NCBI GenBank assembly: GCA_963965975.1
Contig: OZ014417.1
Span: 5,995,821 to 6,059,820, forward strand
Source of the DNA: Xestospongia bergquistia
Taxonomy: Eukaryota; Porifera; Demospongiae; Haplosclerida; Petrosiidae
DNA length: 64,000 nt
Direction of reading: 5' to 3'
Of the stretch, positions 9,513-20,394 are shown one piece after another. The notes beneath the pieces were generated by a model. It was not told where the DNA came from. It was given only the letters and a program-made list of their open reading frames with translations, and made no database searches. The position numbers were made by a program, and so were the translations under genes. Every line of letters begins with the position of its first letter. Position 1 is the stretch's first letter.

Positions 9513-11456
9513 AGTAGTGACGAATTCACTGACCAAGAGGAGAATACCTTTCGAGATAAAGTTTTACATTCTTTAAAAAAGAGAAAATTGGAACGTGAAC
9601 AATGAAAGGAGAAGGAGTTAATTGACAAATACAGAAGACAAGTGAGCAAAGATCGAGACTATAGTTGTCATAAGAAATTGGAAAAGTCTCCTTTAGTGTC
9701 ATCCACATCATCTTTCTTTAGTGTAAGCTTTAATACAGTGTATATGGCCTTGTATATATACTTAATATATGTACTAGTTGAGTGTCTGTAAGATGTCAAG
9801 GACAAAAACCTCTTACAAGAGAATTAGTGAAAACATTTGAGTTTCTGGCTTTTCTACTATGGACACATATGAGGAATTTGTGTGTAATGCTGGAAGGGGC
9901 CTCTTTCCAAAGAAAAGTGAAAGGCAGCTGAAAAAAGCAGCTATTATATTATCTAATGCTCGGGTCCTTAATGTGCCTGTTCATGGAGAGCCAGTTTGGA
10001 CACTTGGTGGCTATTTATATGACAGTGGGGGCTCTTCCCGTAAAAACAAAATGGTTTTTGCAATTTACCTTCAGACTCAGAATCTTAAGAGGTTTGTGAG
10101 AGCTCACATTTAATATTTATAACTTAATTGTTTACAGGACAATGAAGACTACAACAATATGAAGTCTAAATCTGGTGGTAAGTTTGTTACGAAAAAATTA
10201 AGTAATGATACTACTGACATTGGTCTATTTTAAAGTAGTATCTACATACATAATGTGTACATCCTTTAGAACCATCACCCACTAGCTCAATTGAGATAGT
10301 GAGCTTTAGTACTTGTGATAAATTGTTGAAAGAGCCTCCACCTTTGATTCCAGGTAAATGATAATAAAAATAGAAATTACATTGATTTGGTGTAAATATA
10401 GTTTTTTCTACTACAAGTGAAGATCAAGCTGGTGATGACATTACAGATGGTTAATAGCATTTAATAATTATTTCTAAAGAAAATTAATATATATATATAT
10501 TTAGATGATTTCCATATACCAGTCTCAGATATATCTATGATAAAGCAGATAGCTTCTAGTACATTTAGTAATGTATACAGAGGTATGTGGCGGTATACTG
10601 AAGTAGCTGTAAAAGTGATAAAATTGATTGAAGCTGAAAGAGATGAAATAATAACTAATGCCAAGAAAGAAATCAAGTGTATTGATGTAAGGGTTATTAA
10701 TCTTACTGAGATGTTTACGTCGCTAATAGTAAACTTCGACACCCAAACATGATAACTTTAATGGGTGCATCATGGGATAAAGATAAAATTTACATTATAA
10801 CCAAGTTTGTGGATGGAAAAAATCTTGATACTATTCTTTTTGCTTCAAAAACTGAGGTTTATTAATGTCATGTTATTTTCATGTTCATAACTTTGATTAT
10901 GTTAGTTATCTAAAGGTATACTCACTGGTATAGCTATGAAAATATGTTGAGCGCTTGTGTACATGCATTTAAAAAGACCTCCTATAGTTCATCATGACAT
11001 CAAACCTCAAAATATACTTGTGAGTTAAGTCTTGAATTAGTTATTGATTCATTCAATCTCATCAGGTAATGTCTGATTTTGTTGGTGTCTTTGTTTGTGA
11101 CTTAGGAATAGCAAAGAATGTTAACGTCAATACAAACAATTGCAACTTCAATGGGAAGTGGTACTCCCAGTTATATGGTACCAGAAATGTATCATACCAC
11201 ATTTAGGGGGACACCAGTAGATACTTATTCTTTTGGATGTCTATTGATTGAACTATTTTCACGTCAGTGTGTTTGGAAAGGTCTTTCTTCAATGCAGATG
11301 ATGCAAAAGGTATGTGGCTAACATAATGATCCTCCCTGTGGTCCATCAACTGACCATTTCTTTGGAAGTTATAAAGAAATATGTGAACAGTGTGTTACTT
11401 TGGATCCTATGAAAAGACCAACTGCTGAAAGTGTTTTGGAATCACTTCAAACATGA
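9513..11456 (+). pseudogene. Multi-exon protein-kinase-like gene (TKL/RIPK-like), disabled
   Basis: Splice-bounded exons at about 9513-9720, 9793-10095, 10138-10177, 10270-10353, 10505-10676, 10730-10856, 10909-11012 and 11066-11456 encode an unrecognised N-terminal region followed by a kinase fold. I see a degraded glycine loop (IASSTFSNVYRG), VAVK with the ATP-binding Lys, LRHPNMITLMGA, a catalytic loop reading HHDIKPQN instead of HRD, DLG instead of DFG, VPE for the APE motif, DTYSFG, and a C-lobe ending DPMKRPT before TGA 11454-11456. In-frame stops occur at 9603-9605, 9838-9840 and 10948-10950, and a frameshift lies after the DLG segment near 11120. It is therefore a pseudogene with already altered catalytic motifs. 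Introns are 42-92 nt. A second function as a pseudokinase in an intact paralogue is possible but not shown. Confidence 0.65.
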
Positions 11457-11532
11457 AATTTAATGAATATAAATTAGAACTTAAGAATGTACATTTTGAT
11501 TATTTTGAAATCCACATCATGTTTTTTAACTC

Positions 11533-11880
11533 TTAAAGGAGAGATTGAATATGAGTAACAAGGTAATAGTAACAGAGTGCGGCATTGTCTATGTTGATGT
11601 CTGTTTGTGTCATTTGTATATTTTTTGTCAGAAGTGTATTCGCTAAGTCTTCATATTCAGAAGAATAAAATGGAGACCACTGTTGAGCATTACTTTCTAT
11701 GCAGTATGCCAATAACTCTGGAGATAATGCCTTCAAAAAATCTAAATACATATACAACATACACAATCAATCATACATGCAAGATAGAGATTGAAGCTTC
11801 TTACTATTTTCATGGAGATAGAAAATGTCATCTGGTACTCCTGTTGGACATATTGCAGCTTTCTTTTTTCTTATTCGATG
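11533..11880 (-). pseudogene. Unrecognised coding-like relic
   Basis: The minus strand reads as coding-like sequence (GVPDDIFYLHENSKK, then a stop, then YLDFLKALSPELLAYCIE) with biased composition, ending near 11533. At least two stops interrupt it. I do not recognise the family. It lies tail-to-tail with the kinase pseudogene and directly before repeat copy A. Confidence 0.35.
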
Positions 11881-11916
11881 GGTATTCCAAGATTTTTTAA
11901 ATTGTTGTAATTCAGT

Positions 11917-12466
11917 ATTCACTCTATATCATTGTACTTCCAGTGTGGTTAACCACCCTGCATAGGCAGGGGTGCCGAGAGACAGCACGCGATAACAGTG
12001 TGAGTACATTAACAAAAGTTAACTGACGTCGTTATCATTTTTTGTAAATGTACATGCAGTTTTGTAGGTTTTGTTGGCCCTTAATAAAAGTTAGTCAAAT
12101 GAAACTATCAATCAAACTATGTCGTATACACACAGGGAAGCAGTACAGAACAATGAATATCACCAATGGGTAAGTCCACAACACAATTCGCTACACTTTA
12201 TCCTATGTCAAGTCAAAGTGTCCAGTTGAAAAATGGAAAATGAAAACTAAACGTACTCTTTGTCCAAAACATTATCGTGCCTTTTTTAAAGTAAGCATAT
12301 TATGACATGTTGTTATTATGATTAATGAACTGATAGAAAGAAACAAACAAAAAGTATAGGAAAAGGAGGAAGGAAAAGAAGAGGGAAGGAACTTACATTA
12401 AAGGAGAAGAAGGTAGTGGGAAAAACAACCTCCAAAATTTTCGAAAAAAATAGATACATTTTTAAA
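11917..12466 (+). repeat. Two-copy repeat, copy A (other copy 18887-19343)
   Basis: The order ATTCACTCTATATCAT, TGTACTTCCAGTGTGG, GTGCCGAGAGACAGCAC, GTTGGCCCTTAATAAAAGTT, CATTATCG and GAGGGAAGGAACTTACATTA is shared with 18887-19343 at high identity. Copy A contains two extra internal segments (after 12002 and at about 12174-12211) that have GT..AG character. Confidence 0.85.
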
Positions 12467-12759
12467 ATCACTCAAGCTAATGGATGGCTTTTTCACTAAA
12501 GAAGAACTTTCAGCTGGTAATTGCACTGAAGCAGAAGGGAGGGAACTTCTTAGACAAGATGTTTTTGATCGTATTCGTTGTAAGTCACTCTCTTTAACAA
12601 AATATATCCATTAGTAATTTTTCTACAGTGCATATTGATTACAAGTACCCCATGATGACAAGAGAAGTAGAGCTGAAGAGGTGGGAAACAATCTTGCACA
12701 AAAACATGAACTCTAAATGCCAAAACATTACAGCTATGGAAAAGAAAATTTGCAATTAA
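12134..12759 (+). CDS. Hypothetical small multi-exon gene with Cys/His segment
   Basis: Exons fit as: from about 12136 (after CACACAG) to 12169; 12213 to about 12289, ending at a GTAAGC donor; a lysine/arginine-rich exon from about 12341; a coding block about 12473-12580 (reads MDGFFTKEELSAG... to RQDVFDRIR) ending at GTAAGT; and about 12629-12759 (HIDYKYPMMTREVELKRW...) to TAA 12757-12759. The second exon has CP...LCPKHYRAF; in copy B the same exon keeps a full C-x4-C-x8-C-x2-H pattern, whereas here the second Cys is lost. The 43-nt intron 12170-12212 joins in phase. The join into the MDGFF block is uncertain. I do not recognise the protein. It may be a host gene or part of a repeat-borne gene. 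Confidence 0.4.
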
Positions 12760-13236
12760 AAACTGATGATTGTTTTGTTAAGAGTTTTAGAATCAATAAT
12801 GATAATTGTTGGTTTTATGGTTTGTTTATTACTTACCAAAAATGTTTGTTACATATAATTCATAGTGAATGATACATCAGCTTTTAGTATTCAAGTCAGA
12901 TTAGCGACTTTGTCTTTATTCAATCATTTTTAATCCAGTATAAAGAAACAAATACATTTAGTCAAAACAATTTTCTCTCTTCACTGATGTAGGTCTTATA
13001 TTTTAAGACAACCACCATCATCTATGATCTAGTTAGAATATCTCCAGTAAACATGCATTTTTGTCTGTTTTCTTGAGATATCGATGATTAGTGATTGTAG
13101 ACAATGAAATGCGGGTATTTAAGTTTTCTTTATGCTGAAACGCGATTTTGGGCAACTGATTTCTTCGCCTTTAGATGCGTGTAAGCATGCTTCGACGGAT
13201 ACTTTTTCTGCACAGGACAATAGGTTTGTTGCAAAT
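12760..13236. other. AT-rich non-coding stretch
   Basis: I see no supported gene or repeat here. Confidence 0.4.
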
Positions 13237-13612
13237 TCAGTGACTACAATGTTTGTGAAATCTTCTCTAATTTCTTTTACTATTTGAACGATGTTTAAAC
13301 ATATTGATATTTGCTCATAAGGCAAAAGGTATATTGCATTTTGCACATGAGGGAAAAGTTTTATCGCTTTTTGCATGTAACGCAAAGGGTTTATTGCACT
13401 TTGGACATAAGGTGAAGGGTTTATTGCGTTTTGCACATAAGGCAAAAGTTTTATTGCATTTGGAGCATAAGGCAAAAGGTTTCTTGCATTTGGTGCAAAA
13501 TGTAAACGGTTTATTGCATTTTTGTAATAAGGCAAAAGGTTTACTGCAGTTTGCAAAATAAGGCGAAAGGTTTATTGCCAATTCAGTGACTGAAACATTT
13601 GTGAAGTCTTCT
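13237..13612. repeat. 30-bp minisatellite with a conserved flanking unit
   Basis: About nine units of roughly 30 bp (GGCAAAAGGTTTATTGCATT plus TTGCACATAA, with variants) lie at 13318-13590. They are preceded, and partly followed, by a conserved block (AAATTCAGTGACT..., TTTGTGAAATCTTCTCTAA). The same block and the same units recur at 19843-20210. Because the unit is 30 bp, several frames read as decapeptide repeats on both strands. That alone is not evidence of coding. Confidence 0.85.
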
Positions 13613-16020
13613 TTAACCCTTTAATAACCAATCTGCGCATGCGCGGTTTCACCATGTGACTGTTAAAATGAAATTTTTGGTGCCATTTTCTCTTACATTT
13701 TTCTCGTGATTTGTGTGTGGAAACTCTTCATACAGGTAAACCTTACTTAATTATACCTTGTTCTTCATATTTTGTTGTTATTTTGGCGAAGAAAATGTAC
13801 GGTTGTTGTGTTTTCAAGGAATGTTGTGGTGTAAGTTTGCTGAGTTTATAGGTAAGTAATCGATGTTATTTATCCTTTTTACTTTTGGTTATACATAAAA
13901 TATTATGATATAAATGAACAGAAAAGACTTAAGTAAGTACTTAGTGTGGTACTGTTCAAAGCATGACCTGTCATCATCAGTAGATCTTGATTGTACACAT
14001 AGGTGTATGTTACACTGATGACAAACTATAATTGTTTCATGTCTTTGGTTTAGATTGTACCAACAATGATAACATCTTCCTTTTTTTGCCCCTTTTATAG
14101 GAAAGTGATGAACAGTTCCAAAACTTCTTCGTTTTGTTGGTGTTGTTGATAAATCAAGTGCCGTAGAGAAAATATTGGTCGGTAAGCTATATCTTTTCCT
14201 GTTGTTGTAAGTAGAAATTAAATTTTCAGCCAACTGCAGACGGAAGTGTTTATATTGCTGCCAACTTCTAAAATCAGATCTCAGTGCGAAGTTCTTCAAT
14301 AAGACAAATGAGTTAGAGATGGAACATTCAAGAAGAAAATAGAATATGTACCTGAGGTGAGGTAGTTATAATCAAAAATAACAATTGATTGATAGTCCTT
14401 ACCTATAGTACTTTCTTGATTTTAGTTTTCTTTGATAATAGGATCGCATCTGATCTGCTCGATCCACCCCACCCATAAATTTATTATAAACTGTTGTGTG
14501 AGTTGGTGTTTTCACAGTTATTATTGTTCCATCTTTTTCTTTCCGTTGACAGGTTGTTGTGGATGGATTGCAGTTGGTGGAAATAACGTACACAAGTCTT
14601 TTATCTTTCCACACAGAGGCGACAATGTTTCCGCTTTGAACAAATACACAATCACCTCTTTGAAGATCACCTAAATGTTTATCAATAGGTTATCACACAC
14701 GCAATATTATTTATTACACCATTATCATAATTGTTATATTTTATTTACCTTGTTTGATTTCTTTTAGCTGAGTGGGTACAAATTTTATTTATTCGAAATG
14801 AACCACAGGCATATATTTCATCTTTGAGAAGTTTCTCGGGAACAGTTGTGAAATAGTTATCAAAGAATAGATGGTAGTTCCCTCCTACTAATTCTCTTGA
14901 TAGCTTTACAACAACTGATTCTCCTAGGTTATTTGTGATATTTTCCCCATCCTTACCACTATATATATCGAACTGGCAAATGTATCCATTTGAGCTATCT
15001 GCCCTTACCCATGCCTTGATGCCTCTTCTAATTGGTTTCTTAGGGACATATTGCTTCAAACTAGACCTACCCTTGAACCTAATCATTGCCTCGTCTATTG
15101 AGTTTTCTTTATGAGGCATGTAGCTATCAATCATTTTTGCATTTACAATATCAATAATTGGTCTTATTTTCCCAAGTTTATCATAACCATCTTCTCCCCT
15201 TTTAGGTAGTGTAGCGTTATCAACAAAATGTAAATACCATCTAATTTCAATAAATCTATTTCGGCTTATTCTGCTAGCCACAGGAAAATAATGTAGCATT
15301 GGACTAGTAGACCAGTAATCATAAAGGTGCGGTAACTTCACTATCCCCATAAGCACAATAAATCCAATAAACGCCCTTATTTCATTCACATTGGTTTCCC
15401 AGGTGGTATCATGTTTCTTCAAACAGTCTTTAGCATACCTGTTTGTCTCTCTTACAATTACACTTATGAGCTCATCGGAGAAGAAAGTATCGAATATCTC
15501 TATAGAATTAGCTATAGGTATTGTTGGGCCTACTTGTTTTGTAAATGGTTTTACAATCACATCTGACAATGTAGTAGACCATATTCTTGTATCCTCACTA
15601 CTGTTACTAGGTCCACCACTATCACTACCACGTTGACAACTACCACCAGCTCCACCTCTTACACTACCACATCCACCTCTTCCTCTACCACGTCCACATT
15701 CACTAATAATATGTCGACCCCTACTACCAGCTCCACCTCTTCCATTACCACTTCCACTGCTACCATGCCTGCTACTAACTCTTCCCCTACCTCGTCCTCT
15801 TTGCATACCACCTCTTGTGCTACTTTGTCCACCTGTCAAAGGACCTTGTCCTCCTCCACCATTGTTTTCCAATTGTTCACAAATTTCTTCATCATCATCA
15901 TCATCACTATTATGATCTTCATTTTGAGCAAACTGTAATTGTAACTATGTTTTCTTCAATTTCTTCATAACTACAGCTGGAATCAGTAATACAAAAGTCA
16001 TCATCATTTAAACAATACTG
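13613..16020 (-). mobile_element. piggyBac-type transposon, left end plus transposase
   Basis: TTAA at 13613-13616 is followed by CCCTTTAATAACCAATCTGC and GCATGCGC. This is the expected piggyBac arrangement of a TTAA target and a CCCTTT-like terminus. The transposase gene runs on the minus strand from about 15935 down to 13889. The matching right end is not next to it: antisense-oriented gypsy sequence begins near 16000. The best match to the missing end is at 26388-26420. Confidence 0.7.
13889..15935 (-). CDS. piggyBac transposase (DDE_Tnp_1_7), mostly uninterrupted
   Basis: Minus-strand exons fit at about 15935-14749, 14670-14403 (start ambiguous by 12 nt) and 14351-13889, with introns of about 51 and 78-90 nt. 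The order is an acidic N-terminus (poly-Asp near 15890-15910), a Gly/Arg-rich GRGRG region of about 70 residues, and the catalytic core. The expected aspartates are visible: SIDEAMIRFKGR, FFDNYFTT, and GGVDRADQ in exon 2. The C-terminus is a Cys-rich zinc-binding region (CYHC...CHQC...C). No stop interrupts the three exons. Upstream of 15935 the frame shifts near 15950, so the true start is not certain. The enzyme would excise and insert the element at TTAA. Introns inside a piggyBac gene are unusual but the junction 14403/14351 is exactly in phase. Confidence 0.8.
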
Positions 16021-16331
16021 ACAAGAAGACAGGGAGTCAACAAGGTAAACGTACGGCGACTCCACATAGTACAAACACTGTTGCTGAACCAGATGAAGTG
16101 GAATATCCCTTGCATGCTCTCACTACAGGCAAAAACCACCCACTTACAGTGAAAGTGAAGATAAACAACGCCGACTTACAGATGGAAGTTGACACAGGAG
16201 CCACTCTATCTATTATCAGAAAAAAGACATACGAGAGGCTATAGCCCACAAAAAAGCTGGCTCTGTTGTTAAAGTTCTCTCACGCTACGTTAAAAACGTA
16301 TACTGGTGATGACTATATCCTGATCATGTAG
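16000..16331 (+). pseudogene. Ty3/gypsy-type retropepsin fragment
   Basis: The plus strand reads LTVKVKINNADLQMEVDTGA followed by TLSIIRKKTYERL. The retropepsin active-site D-T-G and the flanking hydrophobic strands are visible. A TAG (near 16242) replaces the Trp usually found after YERL. The same frame continues as LKTYTGDDY and stops at 16329-16331. Reverse transcriptase and integrase are absent. It abuts the piggyBac element and marks where that element is interrupted or truncated. Confidence 0.65.
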
Positions 16332-17530
16332 AGTGCTCTACAATAACACCTTCCATTGATGCATCTCCAATAAGACTGTCCACCATTTCCACATTTCTTT
16401 AGTGTGTACTTGTGCCTATGAACCAAACCTGGCTCAATACTGGATTGTAACAAATTCATTCTTAAGGAACTAAACTACCAACATTATCATTTCCCTTTTT
16501 ATGCTTCAAGTTCTTATGCTGTAAGTTTTGATTTAAGGTATTATAAGTGAAAACAGTGCCAACATATGATATCTGTATAACTGCTAACTGATCCAAAGTG
16601 ACATATCTATTTAATTGATATTAACTTAGTTAATTATTAGAGCAATTGGTGATTGCATTCATGTTAATAGACCAAACAAGAGTACACGAAAGTAGACTAC
16701 TGGTTACCGACGGAAAAATCGTCAAACCTCTTAGGGGGTGAGAATCTATAACCAGCAAAGTATATGTATCTAAAGCAAACAGTGATAATATAGCGACAAC
16801 TGGTGTCACAGGTAACCCAGATGAATATGTGTAGGTTATTTAACATTTATATATGATTTAGCAACAATTTATGCCGTCATCATGCTCTGTGAACAACGTA
16901 CTGCAAAATTGGCAATTCTGATACAGTGTATATATAAACTGCATATTTGTCTCGACATATGTATATTATATTCTAGCAAATTCTTGTGTTATCTCTCAAG
17001 CAGTCGCCATGTGCTTCGTTGTTGTAATATAACGAATATTCTAAATACGAGGAGTCAGCCTAACTTGACTCACACAAGTCAGGGTCACTGCAAATATAGT
17101 ATAATAGAATTTAGACTACAAATATTGCCATCTGTTTGGTTAAATGCACGCAGAAAACTTATTTTCTTAGTTACTTGTTGGGTTTAACAGTTACTTAGAC
17201 TTTCACAAATTACTTTTAACATGCATTGCTTTCCCATGGAATTATTGCTATACTTTTACTTTGGAATGATTAAGCAAATGAAACTACGTAACTTAAAAGA
17301 CTGTATGCCTGATAAGTATTCTCAGATTTATATGCTATGCGTATAAAATATCATTATGGGTATTATATTATAGTATGATATTATAACAATAAAACGTCTA
17401 TTGTGTTCTATAGTATATATTATCAGTACACATTATACATGTTTATAGTAGGAAGAAAGAATGCCTTAACGAAGCATGAGGTGTGTAAGTTGAGACACCT
17501 CTGCTGACTTAGCAGTCAAAAATTGGAATC
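16332..17530. other. AT-rich stretch with a dispersed-repeat fragment
   Basis: No gene is supported; the frame 16882-17187 lacks coding character. The segment about 16985-17060 (CATGTGCTTCGTTGTTGTAA...) is homologous to 26705-26760. Confidence 0.4.
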
Positions 17531-17554
17531 TACTAATTGAGACGATACAAATAA

Positions 17555-18425
17555 AAGTAATGAGCACTAAGGTAAGTTTTTAAATCCATAAAGCTATTCA
17601 TATTATATATAATATAACACGTAGACATAGATACATTATAAGTAATAGACACAATATTATGCATATATTACCTTCACTACATAGTTTTATGGCAGTGGGG
17701 GATTGGGTAAATGCTCAGGTATATCAAAAGAGGAATCGTTAAAAAATAAAAAGATCCAGTAGGATATAGTGAACTCCGAGGAAGTAGAGAAGCTATACCA
17801 AATATATCATCATGTCCATTAAAGTAATATTTTTTTAATAGGATGATGTACAAGAGTCAGAGAAAGTAAATGATAAAGTAATATTCCTATTATTGCTAAT
17901 TCTACTCTGCACTCAAATTAAATTTTTAATGTGACTCTATTCTTGTAAATAGGAAATAGAATTTGATGAAGATAGTAGTGAAGATGAATTGGAAACAGAA
18001 ATGGATGAAGTAAGTTAAGATGATTAGAATATTATATATCATTTGTCCCTTTTTAATTTTCTAACTATGAGGTTCATAGTTATGTTCCAAAGGTAAGATA
18101 AACAAACTGATACATTTCAAAATTTGCTGCATGACAAAACCTTTATTTTCCTTCTTTACTTTGCTCAATAATGGACAGAAGAGGGATCCTACTAATATTA
18201 AAACCACTGAAAAAAGGAAGGTAAGTTATTTCCATATTTTTAGTGTGGACTATATGTTGATTGCTATGTAAAAAGAGTGATGAAGTGATCCAGGGAGAAA
18301 CCAAAACAAGTAAGTTATTGGTTTACTTTTGTCAAAAACTTCCATCAAAATACACAGGATGAAATTAATGTAAGTCCGTACGAGCGACTCAGACTAAAAA
18401 ACATGAAAAGAAACTTCAATCTGGT
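17555..18425 (+). CDS. Hypothetical acidic gene of micro-exons
   Basis: A series of tiny GT..AG-bounded exons is visible: MSTK ending at 17572 (start near 17561), 17842-17877 (DDVQESEKVNDK), 17953-18009 (EIEFDEDSSEDELETEMDE), 18179-18220 (KRDPTNIKTTEKRK), 18276-18309 and 18358-18423 (DEINVSPYERLRLKNMKRN). Several junctions are in phase; the last two are not in my reading. The acidic exons and the YERLRLKNMKRN segment (a pattern seen near the start of several chromatin and WD-type proteins) suggest a nuclear protein, but I cannot name it. It may continue into repeat copy B at 18887 or be an element-borne gene. Confidence 0.4.
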
Positions 18426-18886
18426 AAATTCAGTTGTTACTAAATGCTTGTTTTTAGTTTTATTTATTGTTAAGCTCACTTTAATCTTAAATTCACAAAA
18501 AAGGCACAAAAACTATATAGTAGATCTAATTATTTTTTATACTCAGTATTCAGTTTAATTTACTTATCTATCTAATAATAAAAGTAAAAATAAAAAAAAA
18601 TTCTACAAAAATTAAAAACATGTAGGGATGCTGCTATAAAAACTAAAGAAACCTCCTGTCAGTGATCATGTGAGATTAACAATAAAAGGGAGATGATAAT
18701 TGTATTCATAACAGGAAATTCCCTCCAAACTTCACACCTATCAAATTTTTGATTGTAATGGAAGAAAAAGTGAGTTAAAGCATAGTCCTTGGTAAGAAAT
18801 GCAGTTACCTTTAACACTGTTAATCTATACCTAGAGAGGAGGTAAGACAGCAATTTTTATAATGATCCATCTTATTACTGGGGATT
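18426..18886. other. AT-rich non-coding stretch
   Basis: I see no supported gene in this segment. Confidence 0.35.
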
Positions 18887-19343
18887 AATTCACTCTATAT
18901 CATAGTACTTCCAGTGTGGTCAACCACCCTACGTAGGCGGGGGGTGCCGAGAGACAGCACACGATAACAGTGTGAGTTTTGTTGGCCCTTAATAAAAGTT
19001 AGTCAAATGAAACTATCAATCAAACTATGTCGTATACACAAAGGAAGCGGTACAGAAAAATAAGTATAACCAATGGGTAAGTCCAAGTGTCCTGTGAAAA
19101 CGTGCAAAGCATGGACTAAACGCACTCTTTGTCCGAAACATTATCGGGCATTTTTTAAAGTAAGCATATTATGACATGTTGTTATTACAATTAATGAACT
19201 GATAGAAAGAAACAAACAAAAAGTTATAGGGAAAGGAGGAAGGAAAAGAAGAGGGAAGGAACTTACATTAAAGGAGAAGGAGGTAGTGGGAAAAAAAGAC
19301 CTCCTCAATTTTAGAAAAAAAGAAACTAGATACATTTTTAAAG
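18887..19343 (+). repeat. Two-copy repeat, copy B, with zinc-finger-like exon
   Basis: This is homologous to 11917-12466. From ATG 19073 it reads MGKSKCPVKTC, then KAWTKRTLCPKHYRAFFK up to a GTAAGC donor at 19160, giving C-x4-C-x8-C-x2-H, a plausible small zinc-binding unit. The two internal segments present in copy A are largely missing here. A lysine/arginine-rich coding-like block follows at about 19207-19310. Confidence 0.8.
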
Positions 19344-19439
19344 TTGTACATAATACAGTTACACATGGACCAGCATGGGGATGATGCAACCTTATTTTAA
19401 ATGTATTTAATAAAGTCTGAGTGAACATTTCAACAAACA

Positions 19440-20382
19440 GCAGCACTCAAATTGCATTTGTAACTAGCCATGGGTCGCCATTAACCAACTACTGTGACCT
19501 GGTGCACTCCCTTACAAACCAACTGGGAATACCGTTCTTTCCTAACATAACAACAGTTAGGAAGGCTGGAGCAACAGCTGCTGTGTCCAATCTTCCTGAC
19601 GACGTCATGGAACAAGTGAGTGAACACATGTCACATTCAACATCTGAACAGTACTATCGCATAACAGGTCAAACAACCTCGGCCGTGACTGCAATTTCCA
19701 ACATCAAAGAAATCACAAGTAAGAAGTTGATAGTCTAACTGTAAATATTCGAATTCATGTGTAGGTAGTTCTGATTCTGTGCCAGAAACTGAGAGCCTAG
19801 CATCATGCAGGTAGTTTCTTTGCAAGAGTGTCCAACATCATAAAATATGTTTGTGAAATCTTCTCTAACTTCTCTTATTATTCGAACAATGTTTACACAT
19901 ATTTCAGTCTCCCATAAGGCAAACATTTATTGCATTTTGCATATAAGGTGAAACGTTCATTGCATTTTGCACATAAGGCAAAAGCTTTATTTCAAATTCA
20001 GTGACTGAAGTGATTGCAAAATATTCTTTAACTTCTCTTGTTATTTGAATGACATTTAAATATACTGAAGTTTGCAAATAAGGTAAATGTTCATTGCATT
20101 GTGCACACAAAGCAAAAGATTTGTTGCAAATTCAATAACTGAAATGTTTGTGAAAACCTCTCTAACTTCTCTTATTATTTGAACAACATTTACAATTTGC
20201 CCATAAAGTAGAGAGTGATGAGGAAAGTGGTATGCCAGTCCATGACCCTGACCTTGCTCGTAAGTCACATCCATGAACAACTACAACATTTTATAATGGT
20301 TTCTCTTGTGCTGTAATTTACTATTGCTATTACAGTTAGTGATGATGAACATAGTAGATCTCCAATTTTAGTTGGAGGTAAG
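19440..20382 (+). CDS. C-terminal exons of a tyrosine-recombinase-like protein
   Basis: The exon from about 19441 to a GTAAGA donor after 19720 carries TTVRKAGATAAVSNL, then QVSEHMSHSTSEQYYR. This has the order R..., H and terminal Tyr expected of the C-terminal half of tyrosine recombinases (R-H-R-Y family), as in Crypton-like animal elements. Further exons follow in matching phase: about 19766-19808 (SSDSVPETES), about 20212-20260 (ESDEESGMPVHDPD) and about 20336-20377 (LSDDEHSRSPILVGG). A minisatellite fills the intron between the second and third of these. No stop is seen inside the exons. The catalytic N-terminal part of the domain is not found directly upstream, so this is partial. A broken N-terminal-like relative lies at 8402-8908. 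Confidence 0.5.
19843..20210. repeat. Second block of the 30-bp minisatellite family
   Basis: Three copies of the conserved block (TTTGTGAAATCTTCTCTAAC or variants, then TATTCGAACAATG-like) alternate with GGCAAA..TTTATTGCATTTTGCA units. It is the same family as 13237-13612. Confidence 0.8.
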
Positions 20383-20394
20383 CAGAAAACTAAC

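Noticed and set aside
13119-13581. Cys- and Asn-rich decapeptide ORFs on both strands
   Set aside because: The 30-bp minisatellite keeps several frames open at once; without codon bias this is not evidence of a protein.
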